This document shows, piece by piece, positions 53,484 through 61,652 of a DNA stretch of 64,000 nucleotides. The notes below the pieces were generated by a model that ran no database searches, was not told the origin of the DNA, and saw only the letters and a program-made list of their open reading frames with translations. The position numbers were made by a program, and so were the translations under genes. The first letter of the stretch is position 1. Every line of letters begins with the position of its first letter. Source of the stretch: Dasania marina DSM 21967. Its GTDB lineage: Bacteria; Pseudomonadota; Gammaproteobacteria; Pseudomonadales; Dasaniaceae. The stretch spans positions 682,001 through 746,000 of the forward strand of contig NZ_KB891576.1 of the NCBI RefSeq assembly GCF_000373485.1. Direction: 5' to 3'.

Positions 53484-54709
53484 TAGCTGTACTTAGCCTT
53501 TACGGTTTCAATATGGGCCAGCCCAATGACCGCTTCACGAAAGCCACCCTCTGAATAGCTAAAATAGTATTGCCATAGGCGATAAAAATCTTCACTAAAG
53601 CCCAAGTTTAATATGGCATCATGATTTTTATCGAAGCGACTACCCCACTCCTTTAATGTATTAGCATAATCCTGACCGTAATCGACGAAATGATTGAGCC
53701 GCATATTGGTTTGCTCCTTAATATGCCGGCAAATTTCACTCACCGAAGGTAAGTGGCCACCTGGGAATATATAGCGCTGAATAAAATCGACATTAGTGCG
53801 GTATTCGTCATAGCGTTGATCTTCAATAGTAATCGCTTGAATCAATAGCTTGCCACCCGGTTCCAACAGCCTATCGAGAATATTAAAGTACTCAGGCATA
53901 AATTCATGACCAACCGCTTCAATCATCTCTACCGAAACAATCTTGGAGTATTGCCCTTTCAAGTCGCGGTAATCATCCAATAACAAGGTGACTTTCGATT
54001 GCAGACTTTCATCATTCACTCGCTGCCGGGCTATGTCATACTGAGCTTTTGAGATCGTTGTGGTAGTCACTTTGCAACCATAATGTATAGCCGCAAAGCA
54101 CGCCAGCCCACCCCAGCCGGTGCCTATTTCTAATAGATGGTCATCTGGGGTTAATTGTAAGCGCTCACAAATAGTGCGCAGCTTGTGCTCTTGCGCCTGC
54201 TCTAAATTGGCATCGGCATGAGGGAAGATCGCCGAGGAATACTGCATATGCGGGTCAAGAAACATACGATACATTTCATTACTCAAGTCGTAATGGGCAG
54301 CAATATTGGTGCGGCTGCCAGACTTGTTGTTGCGATTAGAGCGATGACGAATAAGATTAAACGGCTTACTTAGCCAAGCAAACCTGTCTTCGTATTTTTT
54401 CAGGGCCGGCAAGTTACGAGAAAATATACGAATAAGATTAACGAGGTTGTCGGTTTGCCATAGCCCCTCCACATAAGCTTCGGCGGCACCGATACTGCCG
54501 CCAAATAAAAGACGCTTATATGCTTGAGGGTGAACGATAGTTAGCTCTGCGCGCAGCTCCTCGTCCTCACTACCAAAGCAATAGTCATTATCACCATCTA
54601 TTAAACGAACATGGCCATGCTGCAAACGGTTAAGCAACGAAAAGACCAAGCGCTTTGCCAAGGTCATTTTCTGTGCAGTGCAGGCAGCGACAGTATTAGA
54701 GGTTTTCAT
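53483..54709 (-). CDS. cfa: Cyclopropane-fatty-acyl-phospholipid synthase-like enzyme
   Basis: This 408-residue enzyme adds a methylene (or methyl) bridge to unsaturated phospholipid chains using SAM. Motifs are YDLSNEMYRMFLDPHMQYSS near residue 150, LLEIGTGWGGLACFAA near 190 and VSVEMIEAVGHEFMPEY near 260, which carry SAM binding and the active-site Glu/His. ATG 54709 has AGGTG six bases upstream. The paralogue type in DUF1365 operons may make other modified fatty acids, such as furan precursors; the sequence does not decide. Confidence 0.93.
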   Translation of the reverse strand: MKTSNTVAACTAQKMTLAKRLVFSLLNRLQHGHVRLIDGDNDYCFGSEDEELRAELTIVHPQAYKRLLFGGSIGAAEAYVEGLWQTDNLVNLIRIFSRNLPALKKYEDRFAWLSKPFNLIRHRSNRNNKSGSRTNIAAHYDLSNEMYRMFLDPHMQYSSAIFPHADANLEQAQEHKLRTICERLQLTPDDHLLEIGTGWGGLACFAAIHYGCKVTTTTISKAQYDIARQRVNDESLQSKVTLLLDDYRDLKGQYSKIVSVEMIEAVGHEFMPEYFNILDRLLEPGGKLLIQAITIEDQRYDEYRTNVDFIQRYIFPGGHLPSVSEICRHIKEQTNMRLNHFVDYGQDYANTLKEWGSRFDKNHDAILNLGFSEDFYRLWQYYFSYSEGGFREAVIGLAHIETVKAKYS

Positions 54710-55610
54710 GTTTATCACCTTGTATTATCTTATTCGATGCATTGAAAGAAGGGGCCGACTTGGATGTTTTTATATAAGTCACAAAGGGGATACCCTTTAC
54801 ATAAAGTTTTAAAGCCTGCCAATAGATACGCTGGAGTATACCTAGCGTAACCATTGGCCAATTCAGTAGAACCTTTCTAATACTGGCTGGACTAATCTCA
54901 TGCCGCTCAGCTGAAAAAACGGCCTTAAATAAGCGTTGATCGCGCCAACTCTCTATTTCAATTCGAGTATTTTTTTTTGGAACTTCTATTTGCCAGCGAT
55001 ATTCCATATCCATATTCATAAAAGGTGATATGTGAAAATCTTTAGGGGTGAATTTCTCTTTGTTTAAATCGACTAAGTAACAGTGTTTTTTATTCCACGG
55101 TGTATTGCTCACCTCCGCCAATAAATATAGAGCTTCGTCATCATGCTGTAAAAAGAAGAAATTTACCGGACTAAAATACAACCCAAAGCAACGCATTTGC
55201 GCCAGCATGACAACGCAATTAACGCTTTCACAATTGGCACCCAATACTGACGCAACAGCCAATGCAGTAGATTTAAGTTTTTGTGATGGGCTTAACTCAT
55301 CGCTAGTAATCGCCCCTTCGCCATCACCATCACCATCACCATCACCATCACCATCACTTTTTATTATCGAGGCCGAGGTTAAATAATCATGGCAGTTTAA
55401 TTGCAGTGGCGACCAGCGCGTTTGAGAAAACCACCAATATTGCTTATCAATATCATCCACCTCATCAAGATCTAAAGCGATCATATACAATGGATAATTA
55501 AACTGATGAACTTTTGGCTGAAAGCGCTTATGAAAAACATCGCCAATATAAAATGCGCTATTAAAAGCTTGATGGCTGTCATTACCGCTATTATCACCAA
55601 GGAATTTCAT
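54696..55610 (-). CDS. DUF1365 domain-containing protein with an Asp-Gly repeat
   Basis: This 304-residue protein is of the DUF1365 family, always near an FAD oxidoreductase and cfa. Conserved pieces include YIGDVFHKRFQPKVHQFNYP, CFGLYFSPVNFFFLQ and KKHCYLVDLNKEKF, KEFTPKDFHISPFM-like (here KFTPKDFHISPFMNM). Residues about 84-96 hold six to seven DG pairs encoded by a 6-bp repeat, an insertion absent from normal family members. Its end overlaps the start of cfa by 14 nt. Confidence 0.9.
   Translation of the reverse strand: MKFLGDNSGNDSHQAFNSAFYIGDVFHKRFQPKVHQFNYPLYMIALDLDEVDDIDKQYWWFSQTRWSPLQLNCHDYLTSASIIKSDGDGDGDGDGDGEGAITSDELSPSQKLKSTALAVASVLGANCESVNCVVMLAQMRCFGLYFSPVNFFFLQHDDEALYLLAEVSNTPWNKKHCYLVDLNKEKFTPKDFHISPFMNMDMEYRWQIEVPKKNTRIEIESWRDQRLFKAVFSAERHEISPASIRKVLLNWPMVTLGILQRIYWQALKLYVKGIPFVTYIKTSKSAPSFNASNKIIQGDKHENL
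55321..55357. repeat. Hexanucleotide CCATCA microsatellite in the DUF1365 gene
   Basis: Six perfect tandem CCATCA units (55321-55356) with one further base. In the gene frame they encode Asp-Gly repeats. Copy-number change would add or remove two residues without a frameshift. Confidence 0.95.
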
Positions 55611-55612
55611 GT

Positions 55613-56872
55613 TTATAACTCAGCCCCAAAACGCTGACACACGTCTAATGCACTACGCAAACCATCCTCATGAAATCCGTTATACCAATAAGCACCGCAA
55701 AAATGCGTATGATTAATACCACATATTTCAGCACGCTTAGCTTGAGCAGAAATAGACTCTAAGGTAATTACCGGATGGGAGTAACTAAACCTTCTCAAAA
55801 TCTTATCGGGGTCTATCGACTGGGTTTTATTCAAAGTAACAAAAACATTTTCTCCAACATCTAGACCCTGAAGAATATTCATATCATAAGTCACGCAGGG
55901 CAGATCGTTACTGTCAGAGTCTATCCAATAATTCCAGCTGGCAATGGCTTTCTTACGACGAGGTAACAGAGCGGTATCAGTATGCAACACCACTTCATTT
56001 TCACGATAAACTAAACGACCTAAAACAGCCTTCTCTTGAATAGAAGGATCATCCAATAGTGCTAGTGCTTGATCCGCATGGCAAGCAAAAATAACTTCAT
56101 CAAATTGCTCACAATAGTCAGCCATCACCACGGTGACCTTATGCTCTTGACGAGCAACGGATAATACTGGTGAATTTAGACGAACATCTTGAATTGGACG
56201 AATTAAATGGGGAATATAACTACGTGAGCCGCCTTTAATAACATACCACTGGGGGCGATTATTAATATCCAATAAACCATGGTTATTAAAGAACTGTAAA
56301 AATATACTCAAGGGAAACTCCCTACAGCCATTAATAGAAGACGACCAAATAGCAGAAACCATAGCAAGGATATAATTGTTGGCGAAGTAGTCCCCAAAAT
56401 CGTGCTTATCTAAAAATGAACCTAGGGTCTCATTACTTCCGGTAAGGACTCCAGCATCGGCTTTTTTAGCGAGCTTATTGAAACGTAGTATTTCTTTGAT
56501 AAAGCCATAAAAACGTGGATTAAATAAGTTTCGGCGCTGGGCAAATAAGGTATCTATATTATGGCCGTTGTACTCCAATCCATTAGCGTGGTTGTGCACA
56601 CTAAAGCTCATTTCGGTTGGCTGTATGTCTATATCCAGATGAGTCATTAATTTAATAAAGTTTGGATAAGTACGGTCATTAAAGACGATAAAACCTGTAT
56701 CTATGGCTAGCTGTTTGCCATCAAGCTCTACATCGACGGTTGCGGTATGGCCGCCTAGATAGTCATTCGCTTCAAATAACGTAACCTGATGCTTTCGGCT
56801 TAATAAGTAACCCGCTGACTGGCCTGATATACCACTACCAATAATGGCAATTTTTTTTGACTGACTATTCAT
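55613..56872 (-). CDS. FAD/NAD(P)-dependent amine-oxidase-like oxidoreductase
   Basis: This 419-residue flavoprotein starts with the dinucleotide-binding IAIIGSGISGQSAGYLLS and has the FAD loop EANDYLGGHTATV and a C-terminal FCGAYWYNGFHEDGLRSA, typical of the oxidoreductase found with DUF1365 and cfa. It probably acts on unsaturated or modified fatty acyl chains. It starts 1 nt after the stop of the SDR gene and ends 2 nt before the DUF1365 gene. Confidence 0.9.
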   Translation of the reverse strand: MNSQSKKIAIIGSGISGQSAGYLLSRKHQVTLFEANDYLGGHTATVDVELDGKQLAIDTGFIVFNDRTYPNFIKLMTHLDIDIQPTEMSFSVHNHANGLEYNGHNIDTLFAQRRNLFNPRFYGFIKEILRFNKLAKKADAGVLTGSNETLGSFLDKHDFGDYFANNYILAMVSAIWSSSINGCREFPLSIFLQFFNNHGLLDINNRPQWYVIKGGSRSYIPHLIRPIQDVRLNSPVLSVARQEHKVTVVMADYCEQFDEVIFACHADQALALLDDPSIQEKAVLGRLVYRENEVVLHTDTALLPRRKKAIASWNYWIDSDSNDLPCVTYDMNILQGLDVGENVFVTLNKTQSIDPDKILRRFSYSHPVITLESISAQAKRAEICGINHTHFCGAYWYNGFHEDGLRSALDVCQRFGAEL

Positions 56873-56873
56873 A

Positions 56874-57599
56874 CTAAATTTTTACCATTCTGCGTGCCAG
56901 CCTATGCCATAGACCGCTAGGCAATAGCGACAATATTTTTAAGGCGCAATAAAACCCACTAGGAAACCTAATCTCCCGGCGCCGCTTGTTCAAACCATCA
57001 ATGATAGCCTCGCCCGCTCTCTCAACAGTAACAATACCAGGCATAGGAAAATTATTTTTATCGGTGAGTGGCGTTGCCACAAAACCCGGTCGAATCAAAC
57101 TAACATCAATTTTTTTTGGTGCAAGATCAATCGCCAAGGCACGCGTTAAATAATCTAACGCTGCTTTAGAGGCCCCGTAAGCTTCAGCACGAGAGAGAGG
57201 TAGCAAGGTTACCACTGAACTAACAATCGCTAATTGTCCACCCGCCAAGACATTAGGCAGTATTGCCTGCAAGCAGTTACCTGTACCTACAACATTAGTC
57301 TGCATAACACGCTGTAATAACTCACTATCGAAGCTCTGCGCATCATTAATATATTCACAAGTGCCAGCATTAAGAATAACGATATTTAATTTTTTGAATT
57401 TACACATATTGACCAACACATCTTGGCGACTATTCAAATTACAGATGCAATGGATAATATTGTCTGCGGCAGGTAATACAGCCGCTAGTTTTTCCGCATT
57501 TCGTCCACAAGCAATAACTTGATACCCCAAGGCTGAATATTTCTTTGCTAACTCAAGCCCAATGCCAGAGCTTGCACCGGTAATAAGTATTCGTTTCAT
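56874..57599 (-). CDS. Short-chain dehydrogenase/reductase (SDR) in the cfa operon
   Basis: This 241-residue SDR shows TGASSGIGLEL, LNAGTCE (a variant of NNAG), the catalytic Ser in SSVVTLLPLS and YGASK. Codons overlap the NTF2-like gene by 4 nt. Its substrate is unknown; the operon context suggests a lipid or carbonyl product of membrane modification. Confidence 0.92.
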   Translation of the reverse strand: MKRILITGASSGIGLELAKKYSALGYQVIACGRNAEKLAAVLPAADNIIHCICNLNSRQDVLVNMCKFKKLNIVILNAGTCEYINDAQSFDSELLQRVMQTNVVGTGNCLQAILPNVLAGGQLAIVSSVVTLLPLSRAEAYGASKAALDYLTRALAIDLAPKKIDVSLIRPGFVATPLTDKNNFPMPGIVTVERAGEAIIDGLNKRRREIRFPSGFYCALKILSLLPSGLWHRLARRMVKI

Positions 57600-58024
57600 T
57601 TAACCATCTCGCTTTTTACTTTACGAATAACTGACCCTAACAATGGAACATGCTCATAAATCATACTCCCCATATCCATGTAATCTCGGTGGTATAAAAT
57701 GCGTGCATCAAACTTTATATAGCTAACCCCGGGGACCTTTATTTCTTTACCTTTACCAAGCCTAGGATGACTAAATCTCATAACCCACTTTACAAATGCT
57801 TGTCTATCTCTCTCAATCACATCGTCAATTTCAAAATGACAATAGGATATGTTAGCGAGCATATTATGAAAATAGCGAGCAATATCATCCAAGCCATTAA
57901 TTGTATGTGCGGGGTCCTCAAAAACAGCGCATTTGTCATAAACCGCATTGAGGCTTGTGAGTTTATCAACGGTCAATTTGTCATAAAATTCGCAAAAATT
58001 ACTAACAGCATTATTCATAGACAT
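57596..58024 (-). CDS. NTF2-like (SnoaL-type) protein
   Basis: This 142-residue soluble protein begins with an NTF2-like fold: VSNFCEFYDKLTVDKLTSLN, CAVFEDPAHTINGLDDIAR and MRFSHPRLGKGKEI. It has the cone-shaped pocket pattern (nuclear transport factor 2 family) but no identified active site. It overlaps the DUF3833 gene by 10 nt and the SDR gene by 4 nt, within one operon. Confidence 0.85.
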   Translation of the reverse strand: MSMNNAVSNFCEFYDKLTVDKLTSLNAVYDKCAVFEDPAHTINGLDDIARYFHNMLANISYCHFEIDDVIERDRQAFVKWVMRFSHPRLGKGKEIKVPGVSYIKFDARILYHRDYMDMGSMIYEHVPLLGSVIRKVKSEMVK

Positions 58025-58563
58025 TTCTCATTATTGTTTTTATCAAAAAACAAACTAATCTCAGCCACTGTCACGCCAAGTTTGCTCATAGATGTACGAT
58101 TAAATACGCGATTCTGATCAAGTTGATACATCCAATCATCCATCGTGAATTGATAGTTTTCGCCATCAATAGTCACTATTAACTGATATTGCCATTGAAA
58201 AGCAAAGCCTTGGTGCAGCCCTTTAGCAATACCCACTACATCTTCAGCCTCGCCTTGATACCGCCCTTTTTCCAAACGCGTTAGCTGCCAGTTTCTATAG
58301 GCTACCTCGCCATCATTAAAATAGAACGTCTCAGCTAATACACCTTGATTACCATTCCATTGACCATTCAGCTCTACACAAAATCGACGTGTAACCTTAC
58401 TAGAGTAATCTTGCACCATACCCCAGGCAGTCATTTCACCATTGAAGTATTCTTTAATATCAAACTGCGGAGATTTACTTTTATAATAATTTATATCTGC
58501 CGCACAACCAGTAAGTAATAAGGTAGTAAAAACGGCTAATGTATATATCTTTAACGCGGTCAT
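58015..58563 (-). CDS. DUF3833 domain lipoprotein
   Basis: This 182-residue predicted lipoprotein has a signal with lipobox LLTGC (Cys at about residue 20) and a beta-rich body (FNGEMTAWGMVQDYSSKVTR, WNGNQGVLAETFYFNDGE), as in DUF3833, a family of cfa-operon lipoproteins. It may act at the outer membrane. It lies 29 nt after the DUF523/DUF1722 gene. Confidence 0.88.
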   Translation of the reverse strand: MTALKIYTLAVFTTLLLTGCAADINYYKSKSPQFDIKEYFNGEMTAWGMVQDYSSKVTRRFCVELNGQWNGNQGVLAETFYFNDGEVAYRNWQLTRLEKGRYQGEAEDVVGIAKGLHQGFAFQWQYQLIVTIDGENYQFTMDDWMYQLDQNRVFNRTSMSKLGVTVAEISLFFDKNNNEKCL

Positions 58564-58592
58564 TATTCATCACCTTGTTTCTAGTTTTGACA

Positions 58593-59603
58593 TCACAAAC
58601 GATTGGCCAAACCCAAAGACTCAGGATAAGGCTTAAGATAACGCTGGCTACGTATATAGTCTGAGCCATATTGTTCAATATAGTGATTGAGTAAAGTAAG
58701 CGGTGTTATCAATGGCAGTTGGCCTTTATGATATTTATGAATCACAGCCGCTATGCCTTGTCGGGCTGCAGACGGAATTTTTTTGCGAAGGTAACCCAGC
58801 ATATGCATTAGGGTATTGGTGTGATTTTTTCTATTGGCAGGATTTTCAAGTGCCCTCATAAACAACTCAAAATATTCGCCGACAAAATCTTCAGATATGT
58901 TTTTATTGGCCTGCCCCAACATACGACCCAGTTCTTTGTAGGCAGTTTGATTATGAGCCATCAAAATATATTTGTACTGGCTATGAAAAGCCAACAGATT
59001 ACGCATAAGTGGTGTAGCCACCACCTCGGACTTAAAGCTGCGGTAGGCGTAAACCCGCAGCACAAAATTTTCAAATAGCTGCGGATCATGCAGCCGCCCT
59101 TCTTCTTCGATAGGCAAAAGAGGATAGCGCTGCTGTAGTGCCGCAGCAAACAGTCCTTGCACGCGAATTTGATGAGGGTGACCGTTAGCTTGATAGACCT
59201 TCACTCGCTCAAGGCCACAGCTAGGTGAGTTTTTCATTAAGATATAGCCATCTAAATCACTAAATTCTGATAATTTATCTGTGTAACCGCGCTCAAGCTG
59301 CGCTGTTAAATCACTGCTCTCATCATTACTAAAGGTGAGTGTAGGCTTATTCGGGTCACCTATAAGCCTCATCGTAGGCCTAGGAATACCAAAACCCGCT
59401 GCGACTTCGGGACAAAATGTCTTAAAGGTGAAGTACTTACGCAATAGTTTTAAACATAACCGAGACTGGGTATGGCCACCGTTATATCTAACTTCTTGCC
59501 CAGCAAGACAAGCACTTAACCCCACATTAATCTGAGCAGCATCAGGCTCGGTATAAGGTTTATTATCAATAGTCGTCGCCGTAATAATATCTGAACTTTT
59601 CAT
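58593..59603 (-). CDS. DUF523 and DUF1722 (YbgA-like) protein
   Basis: This 336-residue protein joins an N-terminal DUF523 (LSACLAGQEVRYNGGH near residue 30, with conserved Cys; MKNSPSCGLERVKVY near 124) and a C-terminal DUF1722 (YKYILMAHNQTAYKELGRML onward). The combination is usually found beside photolyase genes and may have an RNA- or metal-related role; it is uncharacterised. It is first in the nine-gene operon and divergent from the MerR gene across 309 nt. Confidence 0.92.
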   Translation of the reverse strand: MKSSDIITATTIDNKPYTEPDAAQINVGLSACLAGQEVRYNGGHTQSRLCLKLLRKYFTFKTFCPEVAAGFGIPRPTMRLIGDPNKPTLTFSNDESSDLTAQLERGYTDKLSEFSDLDGYILMKNSPSCGLERVKVYQANGHPHQIRVQGLFAAALQQRYPLLPIEEEGRLHDPQLFENFVLRVYAYRSFKSEVVATPLMRNLLAFHSQYKYILMAHNQTAYKELGRMLGQANKNISEDFVGEYFELFMRALENPANRKNHTNTLMHMLGYLRKKIPSAARQGIAAVIHKYHKGQLPLITPLTLLNHYIEQYGSDYIRSQRYLKPYPESLGLANRL

Positions 59604-59912
59604 TGCTAGCCCCTGTTAACGTTGCTTTAAATCCCAGTTTTACTGGCGTCAGCTGCCGACTGCTGCTCCAACTGCATCTCTCATTAACCAGCCAGTTAAG
59701 CGATTAAAAAACTAGTAGTTATACGATATAGGCATTAAAAACAGTCAGCTATCGTCGGTACTCCGCTGCCAATACATGCAAAAATCGTTACCTCACAAAA
59801 GTTATACAAAAAATAGTAATGTACAATTAGATTGTTGTACAGAAATATTTTCTGTATAGTTACTGCATTGGATAAAACGCCCCACGTAAACAGCCCCACG
59901 GACAAGACCTAG
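59604..59912. promoter_or_regulatory. Divergent regulatory region with repeated TGTACA-like words
   Basis: The gap holds TATACA (59803), TGTACA (59820), TGTACA (59836) and TGTATA (59853) spaced 17, 16 and 17 nt. MerR/CarH-type light regulators bind direct or inverted repeats containing TnnACA-like sites. The array lies near the MerR start and could be the operator for both directions. The part next to 59604 has no clear -35/-10. No gene was found in it. Confidence 0.55.
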
Positions 59913-60785
59913 ATGCCAGAAAAAGACGCCATTGATGAATCAGGTAGATTCCCTATTCGCGAGCTGAGCGCACGCACACAAGTAAACACCGTCACGATTA
60001 GAGCTTGGGAAAGGCGTTATGGGCTGCTAACCCCTCAAAGAACAGCTAAAGGACACCGCCTCTATTCTGAAACCGATGTCGTAACCATAGAAAAAATTCT
60101 ATCTCTAGCGGCTAGAGGTGTACCTTTAAGAAAAGTAAAATCTTTACTGAATGACCAAGATACACACACTGAAAACAGCGACACTGATAGCTGGCCCCAA
60201 CACATCAATGCGCTAGAGGAGGCAATAAAATCTTATTCATCAGGAAAAATTGAACATTTAATCAACGAGTTTTTTTTAAACTACCCACCAAGCCTGTGTC
60301 GAAAAAAACTTATCGAACCGACGTTAAGTGCACTTACAAGCAGGCAAAGTAAAGCCGCCTACTTATTTGCCGAAAGCGCCTTAATTCGTTACACCCTTTT
60401 TAGACTAGATTCAAATGCATCTAAAGATAAACGGTCAGCGCTGACCTTGATTTGCGGCGATAATACGCCCCTATGGCGCTTATGCTTAATGGCAATGGAG
60501 CTAGCAGATGCGAATTATAAAACGCAGATAATGTGCAGGCCTTTTGATGTGGCAGACTGCATAGAATTGTCATCCAAGCTTAATCACAACACTACGATAT
60601 TTTATCAAGATGGTATCTGGAAAGCGGACGAAGCACGTATGATCTCAGCAGCTATGGCAACAAACAAAAGCTTGCTACTGTGCGGCACTGCTGCCATTTT
60701 GTCTGATATCAAAGACGACGCCAGAGTTTTTGCGGATTTAAACCAATGCATAGACTTTCTGATAAATAAACAGGCTGAAAAATAA
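59913..60785 (+). CDS. MerR-family regulator with degenerate cobalamin-type domain
   Basis: This 290-residue regulator has an N-terminal MerR helix-turn-helix (PIRELSARTQVNTVTIRAWE, residues 14-33, then RRYGLLTPQRTAKGHRLYSE). The C-terminal part resembles the LitR/CarH B12 light-sensor arrangement in length and helix pattern, but I see no His of the E/DxHxxG cobalamin motif (the corresponding region reads CGDNTPLWRLCLM). It may belong to the class that lacks B12 and works with a partner. It controls, by position, the lipocalin behind it and the cfa operon across the divergent gap. Confidence 0.85.
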   Translation: MPEKDAIDESGRFPIRELSARTQVNTVTIRAWERRYGLLTPQRTAKGHRLYSETDVVTIEKILSLAARGVPLRKVKSLLNDQDTHTENSDTDSWPQHINALEEAIKSYSSGKIEHLINEFFLNYPPSLCRKKLIEPTLSALTSRQSKAAYLFAESALIRYTLFRLDSNASKDKRSALTLICGDNTPLWRLCLMAMELADANYKTQIMCRPFDVADCIELSSKLNHNTTIFYQDGIWKADEARMISAAMATNKSLLLCGTAAILSDIKDDARVFADLNQCIDFLINKQAEK

Positions 60786-60820
60786 ACTATTTCACTTAAA
60801 AGCATAAGGGGATAAAGACC

Positions 60821-61363
60821 ATGCGCTATTTATTATTTACCGCAGCCTTAACCTTACTTTCAGGCTGCATTGGTATTCCTGAAGGCATTACCCCTGTTAA
60901 CAACTTCGACATTAATCGCTATACCGGGAAATGGTATGAAATCGCCAGGCTAGATCATTCATTTGAGCGCAACATGCAATCGGTTAGCGCTGAATATTCA
61001 GTGCATAGTGATGGCGGCATTACGGTGATTAACCGTGGATTAAAAAAAGAAAATAATCAATGGAAAACAGCCGAAGGCAAAGCCTATTTTGTGAGAGATA
61101 ACAGCACCGCTCATTTAAAAGTATCTTTTTTTGGCCCATTTTACGGTTCATATATAGTGTTTGAATTGGATGAGGAATACCAGCATGCATTTATCACCAG
61201 CACTAACAGGTCTTACCTATGGCTGCTTTCAAGATCACCCACCATCAGCCTCGACTTGAAAAACCACTTTATTGATAAAATTACACGCCTTGGATTTGAA
61301 GCGAAAAATATTATTTTCGTTAATCAGGATATGAATAACATGAAGGTGGAAAATAATGAATAG
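60821..61363 (+). CDS. Outer-membrane lipocalin (Blc-like)
   Basis: This 180-residue lipoprotein has a short signal with lipobox LLSGC and a lipocalin domain: INRYTGKWYEIARLDHSFER (the G-x-W motif near 45), SVSAEYSVHSDGGITVINRG and later YLWLLSRSP. Blc-type lipocalins bind lysophospholipids or fatty acids and act in membrane upkeep, which fits the cfa cluster. The last 8 nt overlap the next ATG (ATGAATAG). Confidence 0.92.
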   Translation: MRYLLFTAALTLLSGCIGIPEGITPVNNFDINRYTGKWYEIARLDHSFERNMQSVSAEYSVHSDGGITVINRGLKKENNQWKTAEGKAYFVRDNSTAHLKVSFFGPFYGSYIVFELDEEYQHAFITSTNRSYLWLLSRSPTISLDLKNHFIDKITRLGFEAKNIIFVNQDMNNMKVENNE

Positions 61364-61502
61364 TGAACAGAAAACACATCGACTACCCTGCCGAGGCTGC
61401 ATGCCTAACTGTAAAAACTATACGATATGTAATGGTTACCCTTGGCGCATTGACACCTCTAAATCTATAGGTACCAAGGCTCATGTTTTGCCATCAAAAT
61501 AA
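61356..61502 (+). CDS. Small Cys-rich protein, 48 residues
   Basis: The ATG lies inside the lipocalin stop region (ATGAATAG), with AAGGTGG about 7 nt before it. The protein begins MNSEQKTHRL and has PCRGCMPNCKNYTICNGYPW, which gives C-x2-C-x3-C-x5-C and so could hold a metal or an iron-sulfur cluster. The rest (RIDTSKSIGTKAHVLPSK) is basic. I do not recognise a named family. Coupling to the lipocalin gene and to the MerR unit supports it as real. Confidence 0.75.
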   Translation: MNSEQKTHRLPCRGCMPNCKNYTICNGYPWRIDTSKSIGTKAHVLPSK

Positions 61503-61582
61503 CATGTTAATGCTGTGATTAATGTACTATTAACACCTAATTAATGATTTAGCGGGCATAACTGATCACATGGATACGGACC

Positions 61583-61645
61583 GGGGGGGGGGCTGGCTAA
61601 CCACTCACACTATAGATACTGGCCTGCGACGGTACGACAATAAGG
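61583..61645. repeat. G10 tract and degenerate palindromic repeat remnant
   Basis: A run of ten G (61583-61592) is followed by GATACTGGCCTGCGACGG, which resembles the stem-loop of dispersed intergenic repeats of the CCGGCNTGCGCCGG type, but imperfectly paired. The interval 61503-61652 holds no other supported feature. Confidence 0.45.
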
Positions 61646-61652
61646 ATATCAA

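Noticed and set aside
55105-55386. Plus-strand Pro/Ser repeat frame opposite DUF1365
   Set aside because: It is the antisense reading of the CCATCA microsatellite.
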